Below are positions 17,364-26,199 of a DNA stretch of 64,000 bases, in pieces. The notes beneath the pieces were generated by a model, which was not told the origin of the DNA, did no database searches, and saw nothing but the letters and a program-made list of their open reading frames with translations. This DNA is from Bacteroidota bacterium (GTDB lineage Bacteria; Bacteroidota; Bacteroidia; Bacteroidales; JACABE01), in NCBI GenBank assembly GCA_026391675.1, contig JAPLDQ010000015.1:1-64000 (forward strand). Reading direction: 5' to 3'. The position numbers were made by a program, and so were the translations under genes. Position 1 is the stretch's first letter, and each line of letters starts with the position of its first letter.

Positions 17364-18392
17364 ATGTTAAAAGAAAAACTTTTCGGGAAAAATCCTGACG
17401 AAATAAAATCCATTGTTAATGAGTTGGGAATGCCTGCATTTACAGCCAAACAGATACTGGACTGGTTGTATAAGAAAGATATCAATACAATTGATGAAAT
17501 GTCAAATATCTCAGCAATAAACCGTGCGTTGCTGAACGAAAAATATGAATTTGGCATTGATTTGCCTATAAAACATCAGGAATCAAAAGACGGAACAAAA
17601 AAATACCTATACCCTGCCGCTAACGAAAGATTTATTGAAGCAGCTTATATACCAGACGAAAGCAGGAATACACTTTGTATTTCAACACAGGTGGGTTGCA
17701 AAATGGGATGCTTGTTTTGCATGACAGGTAAACAGGGTTTTCAGCAACAATTAACCGCCGGTGAAATTGTAAACCAGATCCGCAGTTTACCCGAACGGCA
17801 TCAAATTACCAATATCGTTTACATGGGTATGGGTGAACCTTTTGACAATCTGACAGAGTTGATGAAAAGTCAGGAAATACTCACTTCAGAATGGGGTTTT
17901 GCCATGAGTCCGCGAAGAATTACTGTATCTTCCATTGGCATTATACCGGCCATGATAACATTTCTTGAAGAAAGTCAGTGTCATTTAGCCATTAGTATGC
18001 ATTCTCCATTTGATGAAGAGCGCAATAAACTCATGCCGATTCAGCATGTATATGCTATAAATGATGTGATTAAAACATTGAAAGAATACAACTGGCATGG
18101 ACAACGCAGGATTTCTTTTGAATATATTATGTTTAAAGGCATTAATGACACTGAACAGCATGTAAAAGAGCTGGCCAGATTATTAAACGGGATGATCTGC
18201 AGGGTTAACCTGATTAAATATCATGCCATTCCCAATACTCCACTTGAAGGAAGTGACAGGGAAACAATGTATAAATTCAGGGATTCATTAACCGCTAAAG
18301 GAATATTTTGCAGCATCCGCCAATCGAGGGGTGAAGATATTTTTGCTGCCTGCGGTTTACTTTCAACCAAGGAATTAGTGAAAAAGAACTAA
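17364..18392 (+). CDS. rlmN: 23S rRNA (adenine2503-C2)-methyltransferase / tRNA A37 methylase
   Basis: 342 residues. The radical-SAM cluster is C112-x3-C116-x2-C119 (CKMGCLFC) and the second catalytic Cys is C330 in AACGLLSTK, which together with the first methylated Cys is needed for the RlmN mechanism. YMGMGEPFDN, the S-adenosylmethionine-binding GEP motif, and YHAIPNTPLEGSD are also typical. It methylates C2 of A2503 in 23S rRNA and A37 in some tRNAs. Its start abuts the reductase stop at 17363. Confidence 0.96.
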   Translation: MLKEKLFGKNPDEIKSIVNELGMPAFTAKQILDWLYKKDINTIDEMSNISAINRALLNEKYEFGIDLPIKHQESKDGTKKYLYPAANERFIEAAYIPDESRNTLCISTQVGCKMGCLFCMTGKQGFQQQLTAGEIVNQIRSLPERHQITNIVYMGMGEPFDNLTELMKSQEILTSEWGFAMSPRRITVSSIGIIPAMITFLEESQCHLAISMHSPFDEERNKLMPIQHVYAINDVIKTLKEYNWHGQRRISFEYIMFKGINDTEQHVKELARLLNGMICRVNLIKYHAIPNTPLEGSDRETMYKFRDSLTAKGIFCSIRQSRGEDIFAACGLLSTKELVKKN

Positions 18393-18397
18393 ATAAA

Positions 18398-18424
18398 AAA
18401 GGATTGCCAGAATGACAATCCTTT
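18398..18424. terminator. Bidirectional terminator between rlmN and the T9SS protein
   Basis: A 9-bp stem AAAGGATTG / CAATCCTTT with a 9-base loop, flanked by A-rich and T-rich sequence, lies between two convergent genes. Confidence 0.75.
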
Positions 18425-18444
18425 AATATTTCTTTTTGAAGAAG

Positions 18445-19506
18445 TTACTTTATTACAGAAAACTTTCCTGTATCAAGAACTTCACTATTTTTATTAAAGA
18501 TTTGATAAATATACATTCCATCTTTCAATGCTGAAATATTCAATGAAGTTCTGGATGACATTATTAATTTAGTTGCCACAATTTTCCCATTCATGTCAAA
18601 TACTAATATTACCGAATTTTGAGGTACATTAATAATGTTAATATTATCTTTTACCGGATTTGGATAAATTCCAATTTTATTTTGATATTGATTCCCATCA
18701 CTAACACCAACTCCGTTTCCTGATGATTGTAAATAAGTTGCCTTAGTAAGTGCTCCATTTGCATCAGTTTCAATATCTGCTATGATAAAATTTTTCTGAT
18801 TTGAAAACCAAATATAATCAATTGTAGTATCTTTTTGAGGCGTTCCATAAGGAGCCCATCCGGTTATAGAAGAATGTGCATATATTGTGACAATAGTATA
18901 CGTTGCATTTTTCTGACGTAAACAGGGTAAATTTGAAGAAGCAGGTGTAGTTACCGTTCCCCATCCATCAACAATAACGTTATAATTTGTTGATATGTTA
19001 AGTTTTACAGAATCAACCAACGGGAGTTGAGTAAACGGAGCTTTAACATCAAAACCATAAGTTCCGTTATACGATGTTTGATAAGTAGAAGGAAACTGAA
19101 CATATTTGTAAGTAGGATTGAAAACGGCATATTTAATGCCAATGATAGGAAAACTACCATAAAAACCCTGCATTTCCAAAGCTGTTGAACTAAGTTTTAA
19201 ATATGTATCCCTACTACCATCAGTATTGGTATTTGCCAATGTTGCAGTTGGGAATAACGAAGCACCTGCTAAACTAGAGGGAAGAACCCAATTGGATGAT
19301 TCTACATAAGATGTTGCAATATTACTTAGATTCCACGACTGACTAGCTCCTGCATTTCCAATGGACACTCCTGTACAAAATGTATCGATAACATCAATTT
19401 CATAAGTATTAACAACAGGCATATTGCTTGAGGTTATTGTAATCTGAGCTCTGGTTGAAAATATCAATAACAAAACTCCAGCTAATAAAAAAGTAATTTT
19501 TTTCAT
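18445..19506 (-). CDS. T9SS-exported protein, 'SSNMP' family
   Basis: 353 residues from ATG 19506. Signal peptide MKKITFLLAGVLLLIFSTRA, then a beta-rich domain starting ITITSSNMPVVN and containing SQSWNLSN and VDGWGTVTTP, then a type-A Por sorting domain (about the last 75 residues: IGIYPNPVKDNIN, VFDMNGKIV, LKDGMYIYQI). It should be exported across the outer membrane by the type IX system. Two paralogues lie at 26998 and 47121. An ORF extending to 19575 runs through a promoter box (19540-19547), so 19506 is the start. Function of the main domain is unknown. Confidence 0.85.
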   Translation of the reverse strand: MKKITFLLAGVLLLIFSTRAQITITSSNMPVVNTYEIDVIDTFCTGVSIGNAGASQSWNLSNIATSYVESSNWVLPSSLAGASLFPTATLANTNTDGSRDTYLKLSSTALEMQGFYGSFPIIGIKYAVFNPTYKYVQFPSTYQTSYNGTYGFDVKAPFTQLPLVDSVKLNISTNYNVIVDGWGTVTTPASSNLPCLRQKNATYTIVTIYAHSSITGWAPYGTPQKDTTIDYIWFSNQKNFIIADIETDANGALTKATYLQSSGNGVGVSDGNQYQNKIGIYPNPVKDNINIINVPQNSVILVFDMNGKIVATKLIMSSRTSLNISALKDGMYIYQIFNKNSEVLDTGKFSVIK

Positions 19507-19539
19507 AAGTTCTTTTGTTTTAATGAATACTAATTTCTT

Positions 19540-19547
19540 CAAAGATA
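19540..19547 (-). promoter_or_regulatory. -7 element of the T9SS protein gene
   Basis: TATCTTTG on the minus strand, 33 bases before ATG 19506, with an ATTG box 19 bases further upstream. It rules out the longer frame. Confidence 0.6.
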
Positions 19548-19613
19548 CAACAAAAGTAAATAAATTCAATTTCAAGATAGTTTCTTACTGTTAATTTTTA
19601 AAAAATATTAACA

Positions 19614-19649
19614 AAAAAGCGGAGAAAGACCTTATTTTCCCCGCTTTTT
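19614..19649 (-). terminator. Terminator after the AsmA-like gene
   Basis: AAAAAGCGG (19614-19622) pairs with CCGCTTTTT (19641-19649), with some inner pairing. On the minus strand it lies about 20 bases past the AsmA-like stop and ends in a T-run. Confidence 0.75.
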
Positions 19650-19670
19650 ATAAATTAAGAATTAAAGTAC

Positions 19671-22520
19671 TTATTTAGTTTTATCCTGTGCAGATTTAAT
19701 CAATTGATCACCCTGAGTTTTTGCATTGCTAACCAGGCCATTTGCTTTCTGGTCAGCTTCAGCATTTAACTTATTGGATTTATTTACAGCTTCATTATGC
19801 AATTTTTCAGCAGTTTTTTTAGCTGCAATTTTTGTAATCGGATTGGATGCTCCATCAACTAATTTTTGTCCCTGTGCGTCTGCTTCAGCAACTAGCTGGT
19901 CACCCGCTTTTTTTGCTTCAGCTCTTATGGTATTGCCTTGTTTTTGTGCTTCAGCTACTAACTGATCCGCTTTTTTCTGGGCATCAGCAATAGCTTTATT
20001 TGCTTCGTCCTTGGCTTTATTTGTAAGTTCTTCTTTTTTCTTGTCAAATTCTTCCTTTGCCTTGTCTTTTATATCATTAACAGCATTATCCTTTACATCA
20101 TTCAACCCGGTTTTAATCACAGGATTTTTAAATGTACCGCCAATTCTCACATCAAATTTCATGATATCTGCTAACTTCACTCCAACACCTTTATCTTTTG
20201 CTTTAGCGGCTAAACCTTCCATAACATTATTTGCAGCACCACCTATTTCCTTGCGGGGAACTTCCATTTTCATAAGGTAATCAATGGATTCATCAAAACC
20301 TGTAGAACCGGATACTTTGGCTTTAGTATTATCTATTTTTATATCGAAAGGACTTGTAATAACCTTGCCATCAGCAATTAAGAATGCAATGTTTAATTTA
20401 TCAAGGTTTAGTTTTTTAAGCTTATTGTATTTTAAAGCATCAGCCACTTTGTTTAAGGATTCTGAATTTTCAATAACAATTTTAGATGTGGAAAGATTAC
20501 CACCGCCTTTCATGCTATTGGTAACAGGACTCATTGTTTTATCGAGTAATGTATTAACTTTAAACTTGGTAGAGAATGAACCACTAGTTTTTTCAGCAAT
20601 TGGCACCATTTTACCCATGGTAGCAAAGGTTTTCATGGCTTTCTGAATATCAAAATTATTGATATCAAGCATGAAATCAGCTTCAGGCTTTTCGGGATTT
20701 TTACTGGAATAGGCACCTGTAACTGTCATTTTACCATTCAGCATATTCATACTCAGGTTTTTCATGGCAAGTTTTTCATCTTTCACTTCTATAACACCAT
20801 TCACATTTTCCATTTCCATTTTGTCGTAAATCAATTTTGCAAAATCAGCCGACATATAAAAATCGATATTTGCAGGAATTTTTAACACTGACATGGTTGG
20901 AGCAGGGGCAGTTTTATCTGTTTTTTTAGCTGCAGCACTGTCTTTTGGAGCCATGGCCATCAAATCATTCATATTAAAATATTTTGATTTTGTTTCCAGT
21001 CTTCCTTTTATGGTTTCACCTTTTAACCAATAGGCAATATAATTTTCAATTTTTCCTTTGGCTGAGAAATCATTTTTACCCATCAGCATATCAAATTGAG
21101 CCAGTTCAAGAAACTGTGGTGAAAAGTTGAAACGGGCTGCTTTTATATCTATGCCCTGGGCAAAATCTTTACTTTTATATTTCATGTTTTGTAAATCAAG
21201 ATAACCCTGGGCAACAAATTCGTTATATTTTTCCTTTTTAATGGACGACATTTTACCTTTCATCGTAACATCAGCTTTAAAGCTTCCTGTTAAATCCTGT
21301 CCTTCTTCCAGCGGATAAACCTGTTTTACAGTAGCCATATCCAATGCACCTTTAATGTTCATATTGATTGCAGGGTCAGAAATCGGGGTACTGAGAAACA
21401 TGCGCATATCAATTGTATTGCCGGCCAGTTCGATATGGAAATTGGAAATATCAATGGTGGTATTATCGGCAGAACCGCCTTTGTTGTTGATTTTGCAAAC
21501 GACATTTGTATTATTTACTTCTTTAGGCATGCTTGGATATTTGAACATACCGTTAATAACCTGAAAGTTCAGCGCAAATGCAGGCAAGGTATTCAAATCT
21601 TTATAAATGCCTTTGAAAAATCCGTCAAATACCAGTTTTCCCTTGGCTTCAATTTTATCAAAATCTTTTGCATATAAAGCAGGCACCATAGATAAAATGT
21701 TTTTGAAATCGGTTTTATCGGTTTTCATTTTAATATCCATATCATAACCACCTTCTTTTAACATGGTAAAGAATCCTTCGAACTGGAAAAACAATTGATT
21801 TAAACGGCTGTTGTTTTCCTCAAAAGTAAACTTCATGTTTTTCATATCCATGCCCAGATCAAGTTTGATTTCAGCATCAGATTTACTTAAATACTTAACA
21901 CCACCATATACTACATCAAGTTGTTTGATGGTAGTTTTGGTTTTAAGTGTGGTGATATCGGCCGTCATATCGCCTTTGGATGTATGATTTAAACCATCCA
22001 GCATCATATAAAAGCCTAATGAAGCATCATCATACACAATATGTGCATTGTTGATCTGTATTTTCTGGAAAGCCATTTTAAATGTAGAAGGTTCAGCCGG
22101 AGTTGTCGGCACTTTGGACGTATCCTTTTTGGTAATATCCCAGTTCACTTTACCGCTTTTTAATCCTTTTAATAAAATCCGGGCATCATCAGCCTGAATT
22201 TTTTTGATTTTATATTCAGAGCCTTTAAAAACACTCATTAAATCAATTGTAATATACAATTTTGGAACTGAAGCCAGGGTATCTTCTTTAAATTCATCAA
22301 CACCAACAACACTCAATCCATCCAGACTTAATGAAAAATTAGGAAAACTTCTGAACAGTGATAAACCAAAATCGTTAAAATCAATTTTAGCATTAAGACT
22401 TTTGTTGGTTTCCTCTTTAATTTTTTTGACAATAGTACCTTTAAATGCAAAAGGTAAAATGATTAATAACAAGATAATTACACCTAAAGTGATTCCTGTA
22501 ATTTTTAAAATTTTCTTCAT
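19671..22520 (-). CDS. AsmA-family protein with long Ala/Lys-rich coiled-coil tail
   Basis: 949 residues. One N-terminal membrane segment (about 5-26) is followed by an AsmA-type domain (SLNAKIDFNDFGLSLFRSFP, LSVVGVDEFKEDTLASVPKL) and further repeating beta-groove blocks, with AsmA_2-like sequence around 600-800. The last ~150 residues (from about 800) are a highly charged helix of repeating DEANKAIADAQKKADQLVAE-type units resembling LEA or apolipoprotein amphipathic helices. AsmA-like proteins bridge inner and outer membranes and are implicated in phospholipid transport; the tail could be a periplasmic coiled coil. It stands as a single gene with its own promoter and terminator. Confidence 0.88.
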   Translation of the reverse strand: MKKILKITGITLGVIILLLIILPFAFKGTIVKKIKEETNKSLNAKIDFNDFGLSLFRSFPNFSLSLDGLSVVGVDEFKEDTLASVPKLYITIDLMSVFKGSEYKIKKIQADDARILLKGLKSGKVNWDITKKDTSKVPTTPAEPSTFKMAFQKIQINNAHIVYDDASLGFYMMLDGLNHTSKGDMTADITTLKTKTTIKQLDVVYGGVKYLSKSDAEIKLDLGMDMKNMKFTFEENNSRLNQLFFQFEGFFTMLKEGGYDMDIKMKTDKTDFKNILSMVPALYAKDFDKIEAKGKLVFDGFFKGIYKDLNTLPAFALNFQVINGMFKYPSMPKEVNNTNVVCKINNKGGSADNTTIDISNFHIELAGNTIDMRMFLSTPISDPAINMNIKGALDMATVKQVYPLEEGQDLTGSFKADVTMKGKMSSIKKEKYNEFVAQGYLDLQNMKYKSKDFAQGIDIKAARFNFSPQFLELAQFDMLMGKNDFSAKGKIENYIAYWLKGETIKGRLETKSKYFNMNDLMAMAPKDSAAAKKTDKTAPAPTMSVLKIPANIDFYMSADFAKLIYDKMEMENVNGVIEVKDEKLAMKNLSMNMLNGKMTVTGAYSSKNPEKPEADFMLDINNFDIQKAMKTFATMGKMVPIAEKTSGSFSTKFKVNTLLDKTMSPVTNSMKGGGNLSTSKIVIENSESLNKVADALKYNKLKKLNLDKLNIAFLIADGKVITSPFDIKIDNTKAKVSGSTGFDESIDYLMKMEVPRKEIGGAANNVMEGLAAKAKDKGVGVKLADIMKFDVRIGGTFKNPVIKTGLNDVKDNAVNDIKDKAKEEFDKKKEELTNKAKDEANKAIADAQKKADQLVAEAQKQGNTIRAEAKKAGDQLVAEADAQGQKLVDGASNPITKIAAKKTAEKLHNEAVNKSNKLNAEADQKANGLVSNAKTQGDQLIKSAQDKTK

Positions 22521-22567
22521 GTTTTATTTTGGTTTTATGGATTTAATTAAACAATCTAATTATTTAG

Positions 22568-22575
22568 CAAAAATA
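22568..22575 (-). promoter_or_regulatory. -7 element of the AsmA-like gene
   Basis: TATTTTTG on the minus strand, 47 bases before ATG 22520, downstream of the preceding gene's terminator. Confidence 0.5.
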
Positions 22576-22610
22576 GAGCAAAAAAACAGATTATTTTAAA
22601 AAAAATTAAA

Positions 22611-22650
22611 AATAATAAAGGCTATCTCTTATGAAATAACCTTTATTATT
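22611..22650 (-). terminator. Terminator after the small outer-membrane protein gene
   Basis: An 11-bp perfect stem AATAATAAAGG / CCTTTATTATT just past the stop of 22670-23167. In the minus direction it is followed by a long U-rich run, so it is a standard intrinsic terminator. Confidence 0.8.
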
Positions 22651-22669
22651 TAATGAAAAAAATAAGATT

Positions 22670-23167
22670 TTAAAAATTATAGAAGAAGCCAAATTCTATA
22701 GCTAAAGCGGTTTCATAATCATGTAAAACATCTTTAATTGCATAACCAATCATAAACTGATATACAAACATACCTTCACCCCCTCTAAGGCCGGGACCTA
22801 TACCAATATTATAGATTGTTTTTGGCTTTTCAGTAACATTGTAATTACCATAATTCAATACTGCGACTCCTTCTGTTTCGAAAATATTAGTCAAATGATT
22901 ACCAAAAAAAAGAATTAAATTTACTTTATTTCCTGTAGTAAGATTTCTTAAATAAGTTAAAGCAAAACTATACCTTTTTTCGTCTTTGCTTAATAATGGC
23001 AGAAATGTAATCTGAATTCCGTTTTTCTTTGGCCAGTATTCATAGGATAATCCTAAGCCGGTTGTATAACCTGCATTTAAACCCAGATTATGTTTACCCA
23101 ATTCTTTTTGTGCCTGTGAACCATAAAAAAACAATACACAAACAAATAAAATACCTATTTTTTTCAT
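22670..23167 (-). CDS. Small outer-membrane beta-barrel-like protein, copy A
   Basis: 165 residues with signal peptide MKKIGILFVCVLFFYGSQAQ. The rest alternates hydrophobic and polar residues like a small barrel: LGLNAGYTTGLGLSYEYWPK, YSFALTYLRNLT, IYNIGIGPGLR, and it ends ...IEFGFFYNF with a terminal Phe, as expected for insertion by BAM. It is a clear paralogue of the next gene upstream (23285-23752). Function unknown. Confidence 0.75.
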   Translation of the reverse strand: MKKIGILFVCVLFFYGSQAQKELGKHNLGLNAGYTTGLGLSYEYWPKKNGIQITFLPLLSKDEKRYSFALTYLRNLTTGNKVNLILFFGNHLTNIFETEGVAVLNYGNYNVTEKPKTIYNIGIGPGLRGGEGMFVYQFMIGYAIKDVLHDYETALAIEFGFFYNF

Positions 23168-23190
23168 AAAGTTTGATTTAAAGTTTATTA

Positions 23191-23198
23191 CAAAATTA
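23191..23198 (-). promoter_or_regulatory. -7 element of barrel copy A
   Basis: TAATTTTG on the minus strand, 23 bases before ATG 23167. Indicates copy A has its own promoter rather than being an operon with copy B. Confidence 0.5.
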
Positions 23199-23284
23199 AT
23201 TTATTATTAACCAATATTTCATTTAATTTATTCACCTCTCTTTTGTATCAAGAGTTTTAGCTATTAAGTAATTTAATTAAAAAT

Positions 23285-23752
23285 TTAAAAATTATAAAAA
23301 ACACCAATTTCTAATGCTACGGATGTATTACAATCACCCAAAACATCTATCATTGCATATCCGAACATAAACTGCCAGACAATTTGATCTTCATTATATT
23401 TAAGCCCGGGACCTATTCCAAAATTATAAATTGTATGTGGGTTATTCCCGGGATTATCTTTTGTAAGAATATTCGTTATATGATTTCCCATAAAAAGGAA
23501 TAAATCAACACTTTTTCCAATTGTCAGGTTTCTGAAATAAGTAAATGCAAAACTAAATCTGGTATTTTCTTTAGAAATCCATGGCAGGAAAGTAATCTGA
23601 AATCCATCTTTTTCGGGCCAGTATTCATACGAAAGACCTAAACCTGTGGTAAAACCGGCATTTATGCCCAGATTATTAGCTTCTATTTTTTTTTGTGCAA
23701 TTGAACTATTTATTAACATTACAAATACAAGTAAAAAAAATATTTTTTTCAT
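23285..23752 (-). CDS. Small outer-membrane beta-barrel-like protein, copy B
   Basis: 155 residues from ATG 23752 with signal peptide MKKIFFLLVFVMLINSSIAQ. It aligns end to end with copy A: NLGINAGFTTGLGLSYEYWP, FQITFLPWISKEN, FSFAFTYFRNLT, IYNFGIGPGLK, and the C-terminal GVFYNF. This is a tandem duplication. The ORF can be opened to 23776, but that lies in the promoter box, so the shorter start is used. Function unknown. Confidence 0.75.
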   Translation of the reverse strand: MKKIFFLLVFVMLINSSIAQKKIEANNLGINAGFTTGLGLSYEYWPEKDGFQITFLPWISKENTRFSFAFTYFRNLTIGKSVDLFLFMGNHITNILTKDNPGNNPHTIYNFGIGPGLKYNEDQIVWQFMFGYAMIDVLGDCNTSVALEIGVFYNF

Positions 23753-23775
23753 ATATGTAATTTTAAAGTTCATCA

Positions 23776-23783
23776 CAAATATA
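23776..23783 (-). promoter_or_regulatory. -7 element of barrel copy B
   Basis: TATATTTG on the minus strand, 23 bases before ATG 23752, the same distance as in copy A. Confidence 0.55.
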
Positions 23784-23859
23784 ATATATTAAAAAGCAAA
23801 ATTTAACAATTTTTTAATATATCTTAATTTTGTTAAAAATTACAGTATGCTGCTCATTC

Positions 23860-26127
23860 CTATTTCGCCGTTATTTCGTCAACAAATATCCAGGATTTAC
23901 TTCCCCTGTATGCATGCCATGCAGGAAGGGTTTTAGTGGCATTCAGCACAAACTTTACAAATCTTAGTTTTTTATTATTAAGATTGAATGTAAATTCTTT
24001 GATTTCAGTAGTGTACTTCAGATTGGGGTCGGATTTTTGCTCTTCCACCAGCGAATAATGTATCCCATCTATTGAAATAAGGCAGCTGACTGAAACAGGA
24101 TGTAATATCCAAACATCCGGTAAATGCAAAGTACTGATACTTATCTCATTTAATTTGCTTACGCTATCAAAATCAATTACTATAGCTGCATCCATATCTT
24201 CCCAGCCCAACCATTTAATTTTATAATCTTCATTCCCTCTTACACCATTGGTAAGCGTTTGAGGACCAATGCCTGTGTATTTTTTATCAGGAGCCGGATC
24301 GCAGTTCACTTTTTTCCTAAAAGCCAGATTTCCTTCAACCTTTACATCAATGGTTCGCAATGTATTATTATAAAATAATTCAGGTGATAATTTCTTTTCG
24401 TTAAGGGATTCAATCTTGTTTTTCTTACATAATGAATAAAAATCTTCCAGTATCTGATTCATTTCAGGCTTTTGGACATATTTACCATTTACTTCATTAT
24501 ACCAGCCTCTTGGACCAAATAAATCCGTTTTGGCAATTTCTATGGCTGAAAACAGTATGGGCATACGTGCTGACCTTACCCTGTCATAAACCGCTGTATC
24601 TGACAATACAGCTTTTTCGGCTTTATCAAACAATTCATTATAGATTTTCATATTGTCTGCCGATAATATATTATCAGCAAAAAATACAGGACTGCCATAT
24701 ATATCAAGATTTACATTGTAATTTTTACATTCAGAGTGCAGCAAATCAAAATACTGACGGATAAAAGGCGCAGCATCACCATAAAATCCCTTCATAAAAT
24801 CATTAATAATGGCGTTAACATCTGCATTTGGATTCCAGAGTAATTTACTGAGCAAATAGCTTTTCATTTCACCGAAATTTTCACTGTGTCTGGCATTGCA
24901 TTGCTGGAAATGTGCAATAACATGATTTTTTGTAAAGAACTGAATATTGGGTTGTAAGGTGTTATACAAAGGAAAAGGTCCGAAACTATTGGTAAACTGT
25001 GTTTCGTAATCCCACAGCATGATTTTGCTGCAGATTTTACTCCAGTCCTTCATTTCCTGGACAAAGCCACTGCCACTGCTATCGGATTCTATGGGTTTAT
25101 TCCTTGGTAATTCGATAGTACAGAGCGTAATCATAACATTATCCAGTGGTTTTGTTATTAATGGAGGTTTGCGTGTGTACTGATAAGCAAGTGTAGTAAT
25201 GATTTTATCTGGAAAAGCCTTTGCCACTTCATTAACAAAACGCACCATCAATCCGGAAGCAGAGCCTTCTTCTTTATCAATGGCCTTACATTTTTCACAT
25301 TCACACTGGTAGTAATTATCGCTCTGGCTTACCGACCAGTATTTTAATGAAGGGTGTTTTGCCATTTGATCCTTTAAATCAGCTATAACAACCTTAAGCA
25401 CTTCAGGATTACTCAGGCAGTACTGACCGTAAGGCACACGTTGACCGTTAATTAAGGCAAAATATTCAGAATGTGATGCAAAATAAATATCAGCAGGAAT
25501 AATCCGGGGTAAAGTGTGAACATAATATCCATGGAAATCGCCATCATTCCAGATATCTTTAGTTTCAACAATTTTACGAAAATATTCATAAGCGGTGTCT
25601 TTTGTAAATTCACCATGCACTATCCTGATTTCTGCAGGAGGAATCTGGGTATCATCCAGTTGAGGGAGGCTTATATTTTCTGTTACAGGAACAAATTCAT
25701 ACCATGGTGTGTACTTACGGCAATGCAAATAATCTTCAAGCAAGCCGGTAACACCGTATATAATACCTCTACCACTGCCTCCAAGTATCAAGAGCTTTTC
25801 ACCACTTACATATAAATAATAACCATCTTGTTTCAGGCTTTTTTGCTTGGTTTTGATAATATCATCTCTGGTACGGTTGGTTAAACCTATCAGTATCTCT
25901 GTTTTTTTGGATTTTTCCCTGTCATAAACAATGGGCAGTTCACATTGACTTATCTTTTTTATATATTGCTGTAGTAGCTTTGCTGCAATGTTTTCATTGG
26001 AAGTAGCCGATACAGGTAAAACAATACGGTAATCGCTTTTGCCTTTACTCACCAGTGAAAGATCCTGGGAAAATACATATTGTATTCCTAACAAAAACAG
26101 CACGGAAATAAATAGTTTTTTAATCAT
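23860..26127 (-). CDS. Secreted DUF4838 (GH163-like) glycosidase with discoidin-like domain
   Basis: 755 residues with a signal peptide (cleavage after YVFS, residue 20). Residues ~30-140 resemble the N-terminal domain of GH67/GH20-like enzymes (AAKLLQQYIKKISQCELPIV, GGSGRGIIYGVTGLLEDYL). The central domain is DUF4838, including SVSQSDN (265-271) and Cys275/277/280 followed by KAIDKEEGSASGL. The C-terminus (about 610-755) is an F5/8-type carbohydrate-binding module. DUF4838 proteins include the GH163 endo-beta-N-acetylglucosaminidases that act on N-glycans; activity here is inferred from family only. No other glycan-use genes surround it. Confidence 0.8.
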   Translation of the reverse strand: MIKKLFISVLFLLGIQYVFSQDLSLVSKGKSDYRIVLPVSATSNENIAAKLLQQYIKKISQCELPIVYDREKSKKTEILIGLTNRTRDDIIKTKQKSLKQDGYYLYVSGEKLLILGGSGRGIIYGVTGLLEDYLHCRKYTPWYEFVPVTENISLPQLDDTQIPPAEIRIVHGEFTKDTAYEYFRKIVETKDIWNDGDFHGYYVHTLPRIIPADIYFASHSEYFALINGQRVPYGQYCLSNPEVLKVVIADLKDQMAKHPSLKYWSVSQSDNYYQCECEKCKAIDKEEGSASGLMVRFVNEVAKAFPDKIITTLAYQYTRKPPLITKPLDNVMITLCTIELPRNKPIESDSSGSGFVQEMKDWSKICSKIMLWDYETQFTNSFGPFPLYNTLQPNIQFFTKNHVIAHFQQCNARHSENFGEMKSYLLSKLLWNPNADVNAIINDFMKGFYGDAAPFIRQYFDLLHSECKNYNVNLDIYGSPVFFADNILSADNMKIYNELFDKAEKAVLSDTAVYDRVRSARMPILFSAIEIAKTDLFGPRGWYNEVNGKYVQKPEMNQILEDFYSLCKKNKIESLNEKKLSPELFYNNTLRTIDVKVEGNLAFRKKVNCDPAPDKKYTGIGPQTLTNGVRGNEDYKIKWLGWEDMDAAIVIDFDSVSKLNEISISTLHLPDVWILHPVSVSCLISIDGIHYSLVEEQKSDPNLKYTTEIKEFTFNLNNKKLRFVKFVLNATKTLPAWHAYRGSKSWIFVDEITAK

Positions 26128-26150
26128 TTGAAAAAGATTTTGATATTATG

Positions 26151-26158
26151 CAAATATA
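26151..26158 (-). promoter_or_regulatory. -7 element of the DUF4838 gene
   Basis: TATATTTG on the minus strand, 23 bases before ATG 26127. Confidence 0.5.
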
Positions 26159-26174
26159 AAATTAATAAAAAAAT

Positions 26175-26191
26175 CAAGGGAAAACCCCTTG
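26175..26191 (-). terminator. Terminator of the pentapeptide-repeat gene
   Basis: CAAGGG / CCCTTG stem with a 5-base loop, followed on the minus strand by a run of seven Ts. It lies nine bases past the stop codon. Confidence 0.75.
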
Positions 26192-26199
26192 TTATGATT

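Noticed and set aside
19726-20646. Plus-strand frames over the AsmA-like gene
   Set aside because: They read as low-complexity Ser/Phe/Leu strings opposite a Lys/Ala-rich coding region, as expected for antisense shadows.
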